Position numbers and translations under genes: made by a program. The notes under the pieces were generated by a model. That model worked only from the letters and a program-made list of their open reading frames with translations. It was not told the DNA's origin and made no database searches. Source: Gammaproteobacteria bacterium (lineage in GTDB: Bacteria; Pseudomonadota; Gammaproteobacteria; Pseudomonadales; UBA5518). Taken from it: DNA of 64,000 nucleotides. Shown here piece after piece: positions 1-9,885 of this stretch (its first letter is position 1; every line of letters starts with the position of its first letter). The DNA is taken from NCBI GenBank assembly GCA_016705365.1, contig JADIYI010000008.1, positions 992,001 through 1,056,000 on the forward strand, in the 5' to 3' direction.

Positions 1-3000
1 ACGCGTATCGGCTCGTCCTCGATCGTGCGCTCCGCGGTGATGCGCAGGTCGGGGCGACTCAGCGTGTCGCGGAAGATGAAGCGACCCTCGGTGATCTCCA
101 GGGTCTGTCCGTAGGCGCTGTAGCGGCCATCGACGATGCTGATCTCGCCGCGTCCCTGGAAGCTGTCACCGGGCTGTTTGCGCAGCTCGATCGAGCCACC
201 CAGGCGCGCATCGGCACCCAGGCCGCGAAACTGCACCTGGTCGCCGAGGTGAAGCCGCAGGTCGAGCGCATAATCGAAACCCGCGGCGGGTGCTTCGGCA
301 CCGACGATCACCGTGTCCGGCGATACGCTGACTGCCGTCTCGGGCAAACGCTCGAGGTGGATGTCCGCCTGCGGGATCGATACTTCACCGGTCACCGTGG
401 CCAGATCGGGCCCGAGTGCAATATGCACATCGGGCGCGAGCGTCAGCTTGCTGCCGGGTATGGGTTCCAGCAGCAGGCGCTCGGCTTGCAGGTGCAGGTT
501 CGCGGCCCAGTCCTCGTCGAGCCACAACACCGTGCCATCGATGGTGCCGTTGCCGGCGACAGTTTCGAAGTGCCCCTGGAGCTGTGCTTCGGCACCGCCG
601 AAATCGACTTTCAGCGCATAGCTGTCGACCGCGGCAGGAAGACTCTCGTGAGCGAAGCGTCCGTCACGCAGTTCGATGTAGCCGGACAGGCGCGGGTCGA
701 CCAATGGACCCTCGACATCGATCACGCCCTCGAGCATGCCGGCGGCATCCACTACTCCGGGCATCACGAAAAAGAAGGGTGCGACATCGATTGCGCGCAG
801 ATCGATATGCCCTTTCAGGGTCCCCGCGGCGCCCGGTTGCCTCATCGTGATGGCGCCGCTGCAGCGGCCCGACTCGCCGATGCCGAACTGCCAGTCGAGT
901 TGCGCGCGATCGCCATTGCCGTTCAGCGTTGCCGAAAGATCGCTGATCGCCAGGGGCAACTCGCTGCCCGCCGCCAGTGCCGTGATGGAAAGTGCGTGGG
1001 CAGAAAGCTCCCCGTCCATGACAGTTTCAGCATCGGGTTCGCGCCGGGCGGCAAGGCGCAGATCGAAGGTGCCCTCGGCCTGCAGCTCCGCGGGCATCCA
1101 TGAATCCGGCAGATCCAGCGGCAGCGCTGCGGCGTGCAACGCAACGCCGCGAAACGTGCCGGGCTCGAATACCGCGTTCTCCTCGCTGCACAGGGAAGAG
1201 GTTCCGCTGCGCAGGCAGAACGGGGCGATGGCGAGTGCGGTTTTCGCCTGGCGCCAGTTCATCGCGATCTCGTGATCCAGGGTCCAGCGCGTGGTACCGA
1301 TCACCGGATCGAGCTGCAAGCGGCTGCAGCGCCCCTGCCAGTCGCGGGTTGCCTGGCGCGCGCCCCGGCATTCGAGTTCGAGCTTCCCTGCGGAGCTGTT
1401 CGCGCTCAGCCGCAGGGTGTGCGCGGAGTCCGTTCCATCGGCGCGGATCGCGAGTGTCTCGATGTCGAGACCTGCGGCGTGCGCATCGTGCAGCGTGAGC
1501 TTCAGGCTGCCGGCCTGCGCCGGCCAACCCGGCGACGACGCGTTGACTTCGACCACCGCGGCATCCATGCCCTCGTATGAAAGCCGCTCCATCCGCAGCG
1601 TGCCAAGCAATCGCGGCTCGGCCGCGGTCCCGGAGATTGCCAGGCTTCCGCCGCCGCTCCCCGTTGCACCGCTCAGCGTCTGCGCCAGATCGCCGATTTC
1701 GAGCGTGCCCTCGAGCGCGACTCGCTCGCCATATTCGCCGTTGATCCGCAGCGTGTTGATGCCGCTCCCGATCAGCACGTCCTCGAAGCGCCAGCGCCCC
1801 GCAGCCAGTGTCTGCACGCGACCGGCGATGGTGGCCGGGAAGCCGTTGACGCTGCCCGCGAGCCGGGCAGCGATCGATACCAGCGGTGACGGGCTACCGA
1901 GCGTGCCGACGATTTGCGCGTGGCCACTCAATTTGCATTGCACGGCGGGCGACCAGCCCGGCGCGCAGAAATCGCTCAGGCTGGTTTCGATATCGAACGC
2001 CAGTGTCGCGTCCGTGCCGAGCGTTCCGCTCACCGTGAGTTCTCCGGCCTCGCCGTCGAGCACAACCCGCTTCAGCTGCAGCACCCCGGAGCTCCAGCTC
2101 GCCTGTCCGCGCAGGGCATTTTCGCCGAGTGTCGGCGAGTGCAGGCTGGCGTCCAGCGTGGCGTCGATAGTATCCAGCGTTCCGCGCAGCGCAAGCTCGC
2201 CTTCGCCGAGCGTGAAGAAACCATCGCCGTCGGCGGCGAGTTGCAGCGGCGCCCGGTTTTGCACCTCGACTTCGAGTGCAATCGGGGTTGCCAGCGGGGC
2301 GATCCAGCCCGTGGCATTCGCGACGTAATCACCGTCGCTTTGAGCGCTGAATTCGAGCCTGGCGAGATCGCCGTGTGCGTCGAGATCCGCGCCGAGCGCG
2401 TCTCCCCGGCTGAGGCGAGCGCGGGCATCGATCGGCAGCTGATCGCGCAGATCGATGCGACCCTCGATCACGGCATGAATCCCGTCGTGGCTTGCCGCGA
2501 GGCGCCCCGCGCTCAGCACACTGCCCTCGAGCGCTCCCTGCAGTTCGATATCCCCAAGCTGCAGCAGTTGCTGGTCGCCGCGCCATATGCCGAGTGAACC
2601 GAGTGTTCCTTGTTGCAGTTCTATCGCCAGCGGCAGCGCCAGCGGCGCGAGCGCAAACGGCCCGTCGTCAGCCGCGGCGCTGGCGGTGTGTATCTCCACT
2701 GCGCCGATTCGCAGGGTGTCGAAACACACGGTGCGGCGGCGCAGACAGAGCGGGTCGAGCTCCCAGGCAACATCGAGCAGCACGATCTGCAGCTCGCCAT
2801 CGCGCCAGGCGATGCGGTCGAATCGGCCGTGCAGCAGGTTGCCGTCCCGGTGCTCGAGCAGCAGTCGCGGATCCAGGCGGTTGATCAGTTCTGCCAGCAG
2901 GGCAGTAGCGCGCGACGTCGAGCCGAGGCTGATGAGCAGCGCTGCCAGGCCGGCGAACAGGGCGAGCGCCAGCAGTGCGCGGCGTGCCGTGACGGAAAGC

Positions 3001-3008
3001 GCCTTCAT
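1..3008 (-). CDS. tamB: Translocation and assembly module TamB, 3' end beyond window
   Basis: Inner-membrane-anchored, periplasm-spanning protein that works with TamA in moving proteins or phospholipids to the outer membrane. About 1002 codons are visible and the frame is still open at base 1, so the C-terminus is missing (E. coli TamB is about 1260 residues). The N-terminus has a basic start followed by one hydrophobic anchor (residues ~10-28), then long repetitive beta-rich sequence typical of the AsmA/TamB superfamily; the visible end leads into the DUF490 region. The start overlaps the tamA stop by four bases (ATGA), so the two are translationally coupled. The family call is from overall character and the tamA neighbour. 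Confidence 0.9.
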   Translation of the reverse strand, partial: MKALSVTARRALLALALFAGLAALLISLGSTSRATALLAELINRLDPRLLLEHRDGNLLHGRFDRIAWRDGELQIVLLDVAWELDPLCLRRRTVCFDTLRIGAVEIHTASAAADDGPFALAPLALPLAIELQQGTLGSLGIWRGDQQLLQLGDIELQGALEGSVLSAGRLAASHDGIHAVIEGRIDLRDQLPIDARARLSRGDALGADLDAHGDLARLEFSAQSDGDYVANATGWIAPLATPIALEVEVQNRAPLQLAADGDGFFTLGEGELALRGTLDTIDATLDASLHSPTLGENALRGQASWSSGVLQLKRVVLDGEAGELTVSGTLGTDATLAFDIETSLSDFCAPGWSPAVQCKLSGHAQIVGTLGSPSPLVSIAARLAGSVNGFPATIAGRVQTLAAGRWRFEDVLIGSGINTLRINGEYGERVALEGTLEIGDLAQTLSGATGSGGGSLAISGTAAEPRLLGTLRMERLSYEGMDAAVVEVNASSPGWPAQAGSLKLTLHDAHAAGLDIETLAIRADGTDSAHTLRLSANSSAGKLELECRGARQATRDWQGRCSRLQLDPVIGTTRWTLDHEIAMNWRQAKTALAIAPFCLRSGTSSLCSEENAVFEPGTFRGVALHAAALPLDLPDSWMPAELQAEGTFDLRLAARREPDAETVMDGELSAHALSITALAAGSELPLAISDLSATLNGNGDRAQLDWQFGIGESGRCSGAITMRQPGAAGTLKGHIDLRAIDVAPFFFVMPGVVDAAGMLEGVIDVEGPLVDPRLSGYIELRDGRFAHESLPAAVDSYALKVDFGGAEAQLQGHFETVAGNGTIDGTVLWLDEDWAANLHLQAERLLLEPIPGSKLTLAPDVHIALGPDLATVTGEVSIPQADIHLERLPETAVSVSPDTVIVGAEAPAAGFDYALDLRLHLGDQVQFRGLGADARLGGSIELRKQPGDSFQGRGEISIVDGRYSAYGQTLEITEGRFIFRDTLSRPDLRITAERTIEDEPIR

Positions 3009-4789
3009 AACGGTGGCCCCATGCTGATATGCAGCTTGAAGCCGGAATTCTCGCGATCCTGGACCGGCATCGCGATATCGACGCGTATCTGTCCGACCGG
3101 CGACAACCAGCGCACGCCGATACCGGCGCTCTGGTAGAACTTGTCGTGCTTTTCGTTGAACGCGCTGCCGCCGTCCACAAACGCGGCAATGCGCCAGGTG
3201 GGCAGCACGCGACGCGATATTTCCATGCTGCCGACGCTCAGGTAGCGGCCACCCGTCAGCTTGCCGTTGGCATCGCGCGGGCCGATTGATTCGATGTCGT
3301 AGCCGCGAATGCTGTTGTCACCGCCCGCGGCAAAGCGCAGCGATGCGGGAACCTGGTTGAAGCCGTCGGTCCAGATGGCGCCGAGTTCCACGCGACTGAG
3401 CAGCGTGGTGTTGTTGTCGGGTAGCTTGAACAGCCACTTGGCGCTGCCGCGCCAGCGGGTGAAATCGGCCGAGGCCCCGAGTTCGCGGGTGCTGAAGTCG
3501 AACGAACTCCAGTAACTGTAGCCGCTCATCGGGTCGATGCCCGGGTCCAGCCGGGTGCGGCTGATGCTGGTTGCCGGGAGCAGGTAGGCGACATCCTTCT
3601 CGGTCTCGCTGCCAACCGTGTAACGCTCGAACTCGGCGCTCACGCCGTAGTTGTAGGACCAGTCGCCAAACAGCTTCAGGGCATGGCGAATCCCCATGGT
3701 GGCTACCTTCGAGTCGGTGTCCTCGATGCGCTTTCCCTGCAGACCCGAGGTGAGCTCCAGGATGTCGTCCAGCGGGTCATGATGCGGTATGCGGTAGATG
3801 CCCTCTACCGTCTGGCGCGGTTCCGAGATTTCCGACTCGATGCTGAGCGAGTGCCCGGCGCTGTTGATGAGCGGGGTGTGGCGGTTGAAACGCAGCCGCA
3901 GGTCGGAATCGGTGCTGAAGCCCGCGCCCACATCGTAGCGCGTGGTGCTGTTGTCCTGTGCGAGCACGATAACCCGCGCCTTCGCCTCGGGCTCGCGCTC
4001 GACCTTCAGCACCAACTCGCGGAAATACCCGGTATCACGCAGACGCCGCTCGAAACGCGCGACCAGCTCGCGGTCGAACGGATCGCCCGCTTGAAACCCG
4101 GCCAGCATGGCGAGCAATGCGGTATCCACCTGTGTGCCGCTGATACGGGTCTCGGCAAAGGAATAGCGCGGGCCGGGCTCCAGATGCAGGCGTGCCTGGG
4201 CCTCGAGCCGGGCCGCATCGACCCGCAGCTCCGACAGCGTGTAGCGGGCCTCGAAAAACCCGAGTCTGCGGCTGGTCTGCAACAGCTCGTCGCGAAAATC
4301 GTCGTAGCGCTCGTGCAACAGCGGCTTGCCGGCGCCGACTGGGGCTTCGCGAACCATTTTTGCGATCGCGGGGTGCGTATCCGCCGGGGTCCCGACCTGT
4401 ATGTCGGGAGGGATGAACAGCACCCGTGGTCCTCGCTCGACGGTGATCGTGAGCAAGCCGTTCTCCCGCTTCAGGGAGTATTGCGCGGCGTAGTAGCCGA
4501 AAGGCTGCAGCGCGTTGTGCAACGCCTTGTCGATCATTCGCCGACTACGCAATGTATCCCGTGAAAGTTCGTCACCCAGCGCGCCAAGGTGGATGCGCAG
4601 GTTCTGCGCGGCGCCGCGTGTCAGACCCTTGATCTTCAACTGCGGCGGCTCGGCCACCGCCGCCGCAGCAAGCGCCAGCATCGCGCACAGCAACGCCACG
4701 CCGCGCAGCTCACGCAGGCGGGTGGCAATTTTCTGGCTGAAAGGCGTGTCCAACGGGGCGGTCGTATCCGGTGCGTGATGCCGGTTCAT
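3005..4789 (-). CDS. tamA: Outer membrane assembly factor TamA (Omp85 family)
   Basis: Outer-membrane beta-barrel partner of TamB. The 594-residue product has a hydrophobic export signal at residues ~28-46 ending in AVAEPP, three POTRA-like segments up to roughly residue 270, and a C-terminal 16-strand-type barrel with the typical RFAAGGDNSIRGYD stretch of Omp85/FhaC proteins and an aromatic-rich terminal region. I chose the ATG at 4789 because upstream in-frame codons read as low-complexity basic sequence and would run into the divergent aguA leader. Only 104 bases separate it from aguA, so the two promoters share that gap. The four-base overlap with tamB supports one operon. Confidence 0.92.
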   Translation of the reverse strand: MNRHHAPDTTAPLDTPFSQKIATRLRELRGVALLCAMLALAAAAVAEPPQLKIKGLTRGAAQNLRIHLGALGDELSRDTLRSRRMIDKALHNALQPFGYYAAQYSLKRENGLLTITVERGPRVLFIPPDIQVGTPADTHPAIAKMVREAPVGAGKPLLHERYDDFRDELLQTSRRLGFFEARYTLSELRVDAARLEAQARLHLEPGPRYSFAETRISGTQVDTALLAMLAGFQAGDPFDRELVARFERRLRDTGYFRELVLKVEREPEAKARVIVLAQDNSTTRYDVGAGFSTDSDLRLRFNRHTPLINSAGHSLSIESEISEPRQTVEGIYRIPHHDPLDDILELTSGLQGKRIEDTDSKVATMGIRHALKLFGDWSYNYGVSAEFERYTVGSETEKDVAYLLPATSISRTRLDPGIDPMSGYSYWSSFDFSTRELGASADFTRWRGSAKWLFKLPDNNTTLLSRVELGAIWTDGFNQVPASLRFAAGGDNSIRGYDIESIGPRDANGKLTGGRYLSVGSMEISRRVLPTWRIAAFVDGGSAFNEKHDKFYQSAGIGVRWLSPVGQIRVDIAMPVQDRENSGFKLHISMGPPL

Positions 4790-4893
4790 CGTACCATCGC
4801 CGGCTCCGCGAAATAACGGACAGCTGCGGCAGCGAAAACGTGATTCGTTTACACTTCGGCGCCGCGCCAAACCAGTCACCACCAGGAGATGCC

Positions 4894-5955
4894 GTGAACA
4901 GCAGCGAGAACTCCGCAGCGCGTCGCCTGCCCGCGGAGTGGGAGCCCCAGGACGGCGTGCTGCTGACCTGGCCCCACGACCAGAGCGACTGGCGGCCCTT
5001 CCTGGCCGAAGTCGAACCGGTCTATGTCGAGATTGCCCGTGCCGTCTGTGCGCGCGAGCGCCTGCTGGTGTGTGTGCGCGATGCGCAGCACCGCGAGCAT
5101 GTACAGGCGCTGCTGGATGCGGGCGGCGTGGCGTCGGCGCGGGTGCAGCTGTGCATTGCCGGTTCGAATGACAGCTGGGCGCGCGATCATGGACCGATCA
5201 CGGTGTTCGACGAAGGCTCGCCGCGCCTGCTCGATTTCCGCTTCAACGGATGGGGCGGGAAGTACGAGGCGGCGCTGGATGACCGGATCAGCGCCACCCT
5301 TGCGGCCGCGGGCAGCTTCGGGAGCACGCCGCTCGATGCCATCGATTTCGTGCTCGAGGGCGGCGCCATCGAGTCCGATGGCGCCGGCGTGCTGCTGACC
5401 ACTGCCACCTGCCTGCTCGCGCCGGGTCGCAATCCGGCCTTCTCGCGCGCACAGATCGAGCAGCGCCTGGGCGAGCTGTTCGGGCTGCAGCGGGTATTGT
5501 GGCTGGAGCACGGCTTCCTGGAAGGCGACGACACCGACAGCCATATCGACACCCTGGCGCGCTTCTGCGATCCGGGAACCATTGCCTACGTGCGTTGCGA
5601 CGATCCACACGATGCCCATCATCCGGCGCTGGCGGCCATGGAACAGGAATTGATGGCCTTGCGCGATCAACGCGGCGCGCCCTATCGGCTGGTGCCACTG
5701 CCGTGGCCGGCCGCGAAGCGTAACGTCGAGGGCAAACGTCTGCCGGCCACCTATGCCAATTTCCTGCTGATCAACGGCGCCGTGCTGGTGCCGAGCTACC
5801 GTGACGCCGCGGACCAGGCGGCACTCGCGCAGATCGCGCACTGCTTTCCCGGGCGCGACATCATCGCGATCGATTGTCTGCCGTTGATCCGGCAATACGG
5901 TTCGCTGCACTGCATCACGATGCAGTTGCCGGCGGGCGTTCTGGCGCCGCTATAA
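4894..5955 (+). CDS. aguA: Agmatine deiminase
   Basis: Hydrolyses agmatine to N-carbamoylputrescine and ammonia in the arginine-decarboxylase route to putrescine. The 353-residue length fits the family (about 350-370). Visible family motifs are WARDHGP, the EGGAIESDG segment, the GDDTDSHID segment with the catalytic His/Asp, and a C-terminal nucleophile Cys340 in GSLHCIT (usual form is NIHCIT). GTG at 4894 is chosen as start because AGGAG lies at 4884-4888 with ideal spacing; an upstream ATG would add unsupported sequence. Thirty bases separate it from aguB, so the two are one operon for agmatine use or putrescine synthesis. Confidence 0.93.
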   Translation: MNSSENSAARRLPAEWEPQDGVLLTWPHDQSDWRPFLAEVEPVYVEIARAVCARERLLVCVRDAQHREHVQALLDAGGVASARVQLCIAGSNDSWARDHGPITVFDEGSPRLLDFRFNGWGGKYEAALDDRISATLAAAGSFGSTPLDAIDFVLEGGAIESDGAGVLLTTATCLLAPGRNPAFSRAQIEQRLGELFGLQRVLWLEHGFLEGDDTDSHIDTLARFCDPGTIAYVRCDDPHDAHHPALAAMEQELMALRDQRGAPYRLVPLPWPAAKRNVEGKRLPATYANFLLINGAVLVPSYRDAADQAALAQIAHCFPGRDIIAIDCLPLIRQYGSLHCITMQLPAGVLAPL

Positions 5956-5984
5956 TCCAGCGTCCATTTGTCCGGAGGACCGCC

Positions 5985-6872
5985 ATGAACCGCCTGCTGA
6001 ACGTGGCGTGCATCCAGCACGCGTGCGGCGATGACCGCGAAGCCAACCTCGAGACCAGCGCAGCCATGCTGCGCAGCGCGGCCGGTGCGGGCGCGCAGCT
6101 GGTGTTGTTGCAGGAGCTGCATACCGGTCCGTATTTCTGCCAGGTAGAGGACGTGGCCTGTTTCGATCGTGCCGAACCGGTGCCCGGTCCGAGTTGCGAG
6201 TATTTCGGAGCGCTGGCTCGCGAGCTCGGCATCGTGCTGGTGGCCTCGCTGTTCGAGCGGCGTGCCCCCGGCCTGTATCACAACACGGCCGTGGTCTTCG
6301 AGCGCGATGGCAGCATCGCGGGCCGCTATCGCAAGATGCACATTCCCGATGATCCGGCGTACTACGAGAAATTCTATTTCACGCCGGGCGATATCGGATT
6401 CACCCCGATCCGGACCTCGCTCGGCAAGCTCGGGGTGCTGGTGTGCTGGGATCAGTGGTACCCGGAAGCCGCGCGGCTGATGGCGCTGGCCGGCGCCGAT
6501 CTGCTTCTCTACCCCACCGCCATCGGCTGGGATCCACGCGACACGACCGAGGAAAAGACCCGTCAGCGCGATGCCTGGGTCACGGTGCAGCGCGCGCACG
6601 CGGTGGCCAATGGCATCCCGGTGGTGGTGTGCAACCGCATCGGGTTCGAGCCTGACCCTTCAGGTCACAATCCGGGACTGGAGTTCTGGGGCCACAGTTT
6701 CGTCGCGGGTCCCCAGGGCGAGATGCTGGCAACGGCCGGGACCGGAAGCGCCGAAGTGCTGCATGCCGCGATCGATCCGGGGCGCAGCGAGCAGGTGCGG
6801 CGGATCTGGCCGTTTCTGCGCGACCGCCGCATCGATGCCTACCAGGACCTGGTGTTGCGTTATCGCGACTGA
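5985..6872 (+). CDS. aguB: N-carbamoylputrescine amidase
   Basis: Nitrilase-superfamily enzyme that converts N-carbamoylputrescine to putrescine, CO2 and ammonia, the step after AguA. The 295-residue protein shows the Glu-Lys-Cys triad: Glu44 in LLQELHTG, Lys117 in YRKMHIPDD and Cys154 in VLVCWDQWYPE. The ATG follows GGAGG at 5974-5978. A TATAAT at 5951-5956 in the tail of aguA could be an internal promoter, but its best -35 match (TTGCCG, 5926-5931) sits 19 bases away, so this is weak. The neighbour and the YYEKFYFTPGD segment favour this substrate over other nitrilases. Confidence 0.93.
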   Translation: MNRLLNVACIQHACGDDREANLETSAAMLRSAAGAGAQLVLLQELHTGPYFCQVEDVACFDRAEPVPGPSCEYFGALARELGIVLVASLFERRAPGLYHNTAVVFERDGSIAGRYRKMHIPDDPAYYEKFYFTPGDIGFTPIRTSLGKLGVLVCWDQWYPEAARLMALAGADLLLYPTAIGWDPRDTTEEKTRQRDAWVTVQRAHAVANGIPVVVCNRIGFEPDPSGHNPGLEFWGHSFVAGPQGEMLATAGTGSAEVLHAAIDPGRSEQVRRIWPFLRDRRIDAYQDLVLRYRD

Positions 6873-6952
6873 GTCGGCGCGGCGCCCCGCGGACTCTATA
6901 CCATGCAGGATTCTGTTCGAGAACGCCGGCCGTTACCAGAAGGATGGACACC

Positions 6953-9295
6953 GTGAAAGGTCTGAGTGCGGAAGACCTGAATTTCAACCCGCCGCGGTTT
7001 GCGGTCGATCGCCTGCGGGCATTTGCCGGTGAATATTTCGGAGTGTCGGGGACGCTGGAGGCGCTCGACGGGGAGCGGGACCAGAATCATTGCCTGGTCA
7101 CTGCCGAGGGCAAGTGTTTCGTGCTGAAGGTCTCCGCTATCGGGGAGGATCCCGCCGCGGTCGATTTCCAGGTCGGGGCGCTGCTGCATCTCGCGCAGTT
7201 TGCGCCGGCACTGCCGGTGCCGCGGGTGATCGCCTCGCTGCGCGGAAATCCCGTCGAATGGCTGGAAGGAGAGGATGGCGCGCGGCACATGGTGCGCCTG
7301 CTGTCGTGGTTGCCGGGGATCCCGTTCAGCCGTGGAGCGGCGCTGACGCCGCTCGCGTTTCGCAATATCGCCGCGTTCCAGGCGCAGCTTGCGCGCGGCT
7401 TGCGCGGCTATTTCCATCCGAACGCCCGGCATTTCGTCGCCTGGGACATTCAGCGCGCGCTGATTCTCGACCCGGGGCTGCAGACGCATGTGCAGCCCGA
7501 TGCATTGGCCTTGTGCGCCGATTTTCTGCGTCATGCCGAGCACGAAATGCTGCCACGGCTGAAAACCCTGCGCGCGCAGGTGGTGCATGCGGATGGACAT
7601 ACCGGCAACGTGCTGCGCGAGAACGCCGCCGCGGAAGAGGTTGTCGGAGTCATCGATTTCGGCGATATGGTGCACGCACCGGTGGTGCAGGATATCGCGG
7701 TGGTGATCGCGAGTTTCACGCGCCTCGCCGACATGTCGATCGCCAATGCCGTTACCCAGATCGAAGCCTACAACGCCGTGCTGCCGCTGGAGGACGAGGA
7801 AATCGAATTGCTCCACGACGCGGTGCTGTTGCGCATGGTGACCGCCCTGTTCATGTACGACTTTCGTCTCGGCGCCACCCATGAGCCGCCAGGCTGGCTT
7901 GCCGAAGAGCGGCCCGACATCATCGTCGCATTGCGCAAGTTCCTGGCGCTCGATCGCGCCGAGGTCACGGCGGCTTACCGTGCTGCCTGCGGCCGGGTGA
8001 CGTTGCGGCCGATCGCGTCGAGCGCGGAATTGCGAGCCCGGCGCGAGAAAGTCATGGGGCCCAGCTACAGTCTGTTCTACCGCGAACCCGTGCACCTGGT
8101 GCGCGGCGAAGGGGTATGGCTGTTCGATGCGCAGGGCCGGCGCTATCTCGATTGCTACAACAACGTGGCCTCCGTCGGCCATTGTCATCCGCATGTCGTG
8201 GCGGCGCTGGCGCGCCAGGCCGCGACCCTCAACACCCATACCCGCTATCTGCACGAGGCGGTGGTCGAGTATGCCGAGCGCCTGACCGCCACGATGCCGA
8301 CCGAACTCAGCGTCTGTCTGCTGGTATGCACCGGCACGGAAGCCAACGACCTGGCGATCCGGATCGCGCGTACCGTGAGCGGCCACAATGGCGTGATCGT
8401 CTCCGACGATGCCTACCACGGAAACTCCAACGTGGTTGCCGCGACTTCGACCTGCATGTACCCGCGCGCGGAGCAGCCGTCATGGATCGCCACGATCCCG
8501 GCACCGGACGGGTTTCGGGGCCAGTATCGCTATGGCACACCACAGCTCGGCATCAGGTATGCCGACTGCATCGATACCGCGATCGAAAGCCTGCAGGCGC
8601 GAGGCCAGGGCGCCGCGGCGTTCCTGTGCGACACCATCTTCGATTCCAACGGCACCATCCTGCCGCCGGAAGGATTTCTTGCGCGCACCGCGGCCAGGAT
8701 CCGCGCGGCCGGCGGCCTGCTGATTGCCGACGAGGTGCAGTCGGGCTTCTACCGAACCGGCGAGCGGATGTGGTGCTTCGATTATTCCGGCGTGGTGCCC
8801 GATATCGTGACCCTTGGCAAGCCGATCGGCGCCGGACACCCGCTGGCGGCGGTGATCACCACGCCGGCGATAGCCGCGGCGTTCGCGGCGAAATTTTCAT
8901 ATTTCAATACTTTTGGAGGAAACCCGGTATCCGCGGTCGTCGGCATGGCGGTGCTCGATGTGCTGGCGCGTGAGAATACCCAGCAGAACGTGATTGCCGC
9001 GGGCCAAAGCCTGCACCTCGGGCTCGAGCGGCTGCGGAAAAAGTACCCGCTGATCGGGGACCTGCGCGGCAAGGGCCTGTTCTGGGGACTCGACCTGGTC
9101 AAGGATTCCGTCACCCGCGAGCCGGCCGTGGAGCAGGCGGATCGACTGGTCGATCTGCTGCGCGACGAGGGATGCCTGATCGGGCGCACCGGTGCCCACG
9201 AGAACGTGGTGAAGATACGCCCGCCGCTGGTGTTTTCACCGGCCAATGCGGAGCAGTTGCTCGATACTCTCGATCGCTGCATCGGGCGATTGTGA
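6953..9295 (+). CDS. Fused APH-fold kinase / class III PLP aminotransferase
   Basis: Two enzymes in one chain of 780 residues. The N-terminal half is an aminoglycoside-phosphotransferase-fold kinase with the catalytic loop H212-x-D214-x4-N219 (HADGHTGN) and the metal-binding VIDFGD segment. The C-terminal half (from about residue 355) is a class III pyridoxal-phosphate enzyme: DEVQSGFYRTG and Lys623 in VTLGKPIGAGHP. Known relatives of the two halves include hydroxylysine kinase and the phospho-lyases acting on phosphoethanolamine or phosphohydroxylysine. A plausible inference is that one domain phosphorylates an amino alcohol and the other eliminates phosphate. GTG at 6953 is preferred because AGAAGG (6938-6943) is nine bases upstream; an in-frame ATG at 6944 abuts that site. 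Its place after aguAB suggests amine catabolism. Confidence 0.85.
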   Translation: MKGLSAEDLNFNPPRFAVDRLRAFAGEYFGVSGTLEALDGERDQNHCLVTAEGKCFVLKVSAIGEDPAAVDFQVGALLHLAQFAPALPVPRVIASLRGNPVEWLEGEDGARHMVRLLSWLPGIPFSRGAALTPLAFRNIAAFQAQLARGLRGYFHPNARHFVAWDIQRALILDPGLQTHVQPDALALCADFLRHAEHEMLPRLKTLRAQVVHADGHTGNVLRENAAAEEVVGVIDFGDMVHAPVVQDIAVVIASFTRLADMSIANAVTQIEAYNAVLPLEDEEIELLHDAVLLRMVTALFMYDFRLGATHEPPGWLAEERPDIIVALRKFLALDRAEVTAAYRAACGRVTLRPIASSAELRARREKVMGPSYSLFYREPVHLVRGEGVWLFDAQGRRYLDCYNNVASVGHCHPHVVAALARQAATLNTHTRYLHEAVVEYAERLTATMPTELSVCLLVCTGTEANDLAIRIARTVSGHNGVIVSDDAYHGNSNVVAATSTCMYPRAEQPSWIATIPAPDGFRGQYRYGTPQLGIRYADCIDTAIESLQARGQGAAAFLCDTIFDSNGTILPPEGFLARTAARIRAAGGLLIADEVQSGFYRTGERMWCFDYSGVVPDIVTLGKPIGAGHPLAAVITTPAIAAAFAAKFSYFNTFGGNPVSAVVGMAVLDVLARENTQQNVIAAGQSLHLGLERLRKKYPLIGDLRGKGLFWGLDLVKDSVTREPAVEQADRLVDLLRDEGCLIGRTGAHENVVKIRPPLVFSPANAEQLLDTLDRCIGRL

Positions 9296-9404
9296 ACTGC
9301 GCGGGGAGCCGGTATCGACTCGCAAGCGCTGCCGCGGGTGGTGTATCCTCGCGTCGCGTGGCCATGGCCGCACCATAACCAACTATCGCGACAGGAACCA
9401 TAAA

Positions 9405-9809
9405 ATGAGCTTTATCTCCGAGTTCAAGCAGTTCGCCATGAAGGGCAACGTGGTCGATATGGCTGTCGGTATCATCATCGGCGCCGCGTTCGGCAAGATC
9501 GTGTCGTCGTTCGTCGGCGATCTGATCATGCCGTCGCTGGGTTTGATGATCGGTGGCGTCGATTTCACCTCGCTCGCGATCACGCTCAAGCAGGCGAGCG
9601 ACGGCGTGGAGGCAGTCACGCTCAACTATGGCAAGTTCATCCAGACCGTGTTCGATTTCACCATTGTCGCATTTGCGATATTCGTGGCGATCAAGGGCAT
9701 GAACAAGCTGAAGAAGGCCGAGGAGGCCGCGCCCGCGGCGCCGCCGGCGCCGAGCGCGGAACAGGTCCTGCTGACCGAAATCCGTGATCTGCTGAAAGAG
9801 CGTCCCTGA
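9405..9809 (+). CDS. mscL: Large-conductance mechanosensitive channel MscL
   Basis: Pentameric inner-membrane channel that opens under hypo-osmotic stress. The 134-residue product has the amphipathic N-terminus (SFISEFKQFAMKGNVVDMAV), first membrane helix with GIIIGAAFGKIV, a periplasmic loop, a second helix (FTIVAFAIFVAIKGMNKL) and a charged C-terminal helix ending in LLTEIRDLLKERP. An Ala/Pro-rich linker precedes that bundle. The ATG at 9405 gives the standard N-terminus. It lies about 110 bases after the fusion enzyme and is probably transcribed separately. Confidence 0.97.
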   Translation: MSFISEFKQFAMKGNVVDMAVGIIIGAAFGKIVSSFVGDLIMPSLGLMIGGVDFTSLAITLKQASDGVEAVTLNYGKFIQTVFDFTIVAFAIFVAIKGMNKLKKAEEAAPAAPPAPSAEQVLLTEIRDLLKERP

Positions 9810-9885
9810 TCGCAAACGGTCCGGACGCGGCGGCAAATGCCTTGTCCGGACATGTTCCGACGCAACCGTCCGCGATGGCGCATGA

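Noticed and set aside
6896..8419. Long minus-strand open frame opposite the kinase/aminotransferase gene
   Set aside because: It mirrors the codon pattern of the real gene on the other strand, is rich in His, Gln and Arg, and has no domain or ribosome-binding site. High GC readily creates such antisense frames; the same holds for 12196-13515 and 18460-19977.
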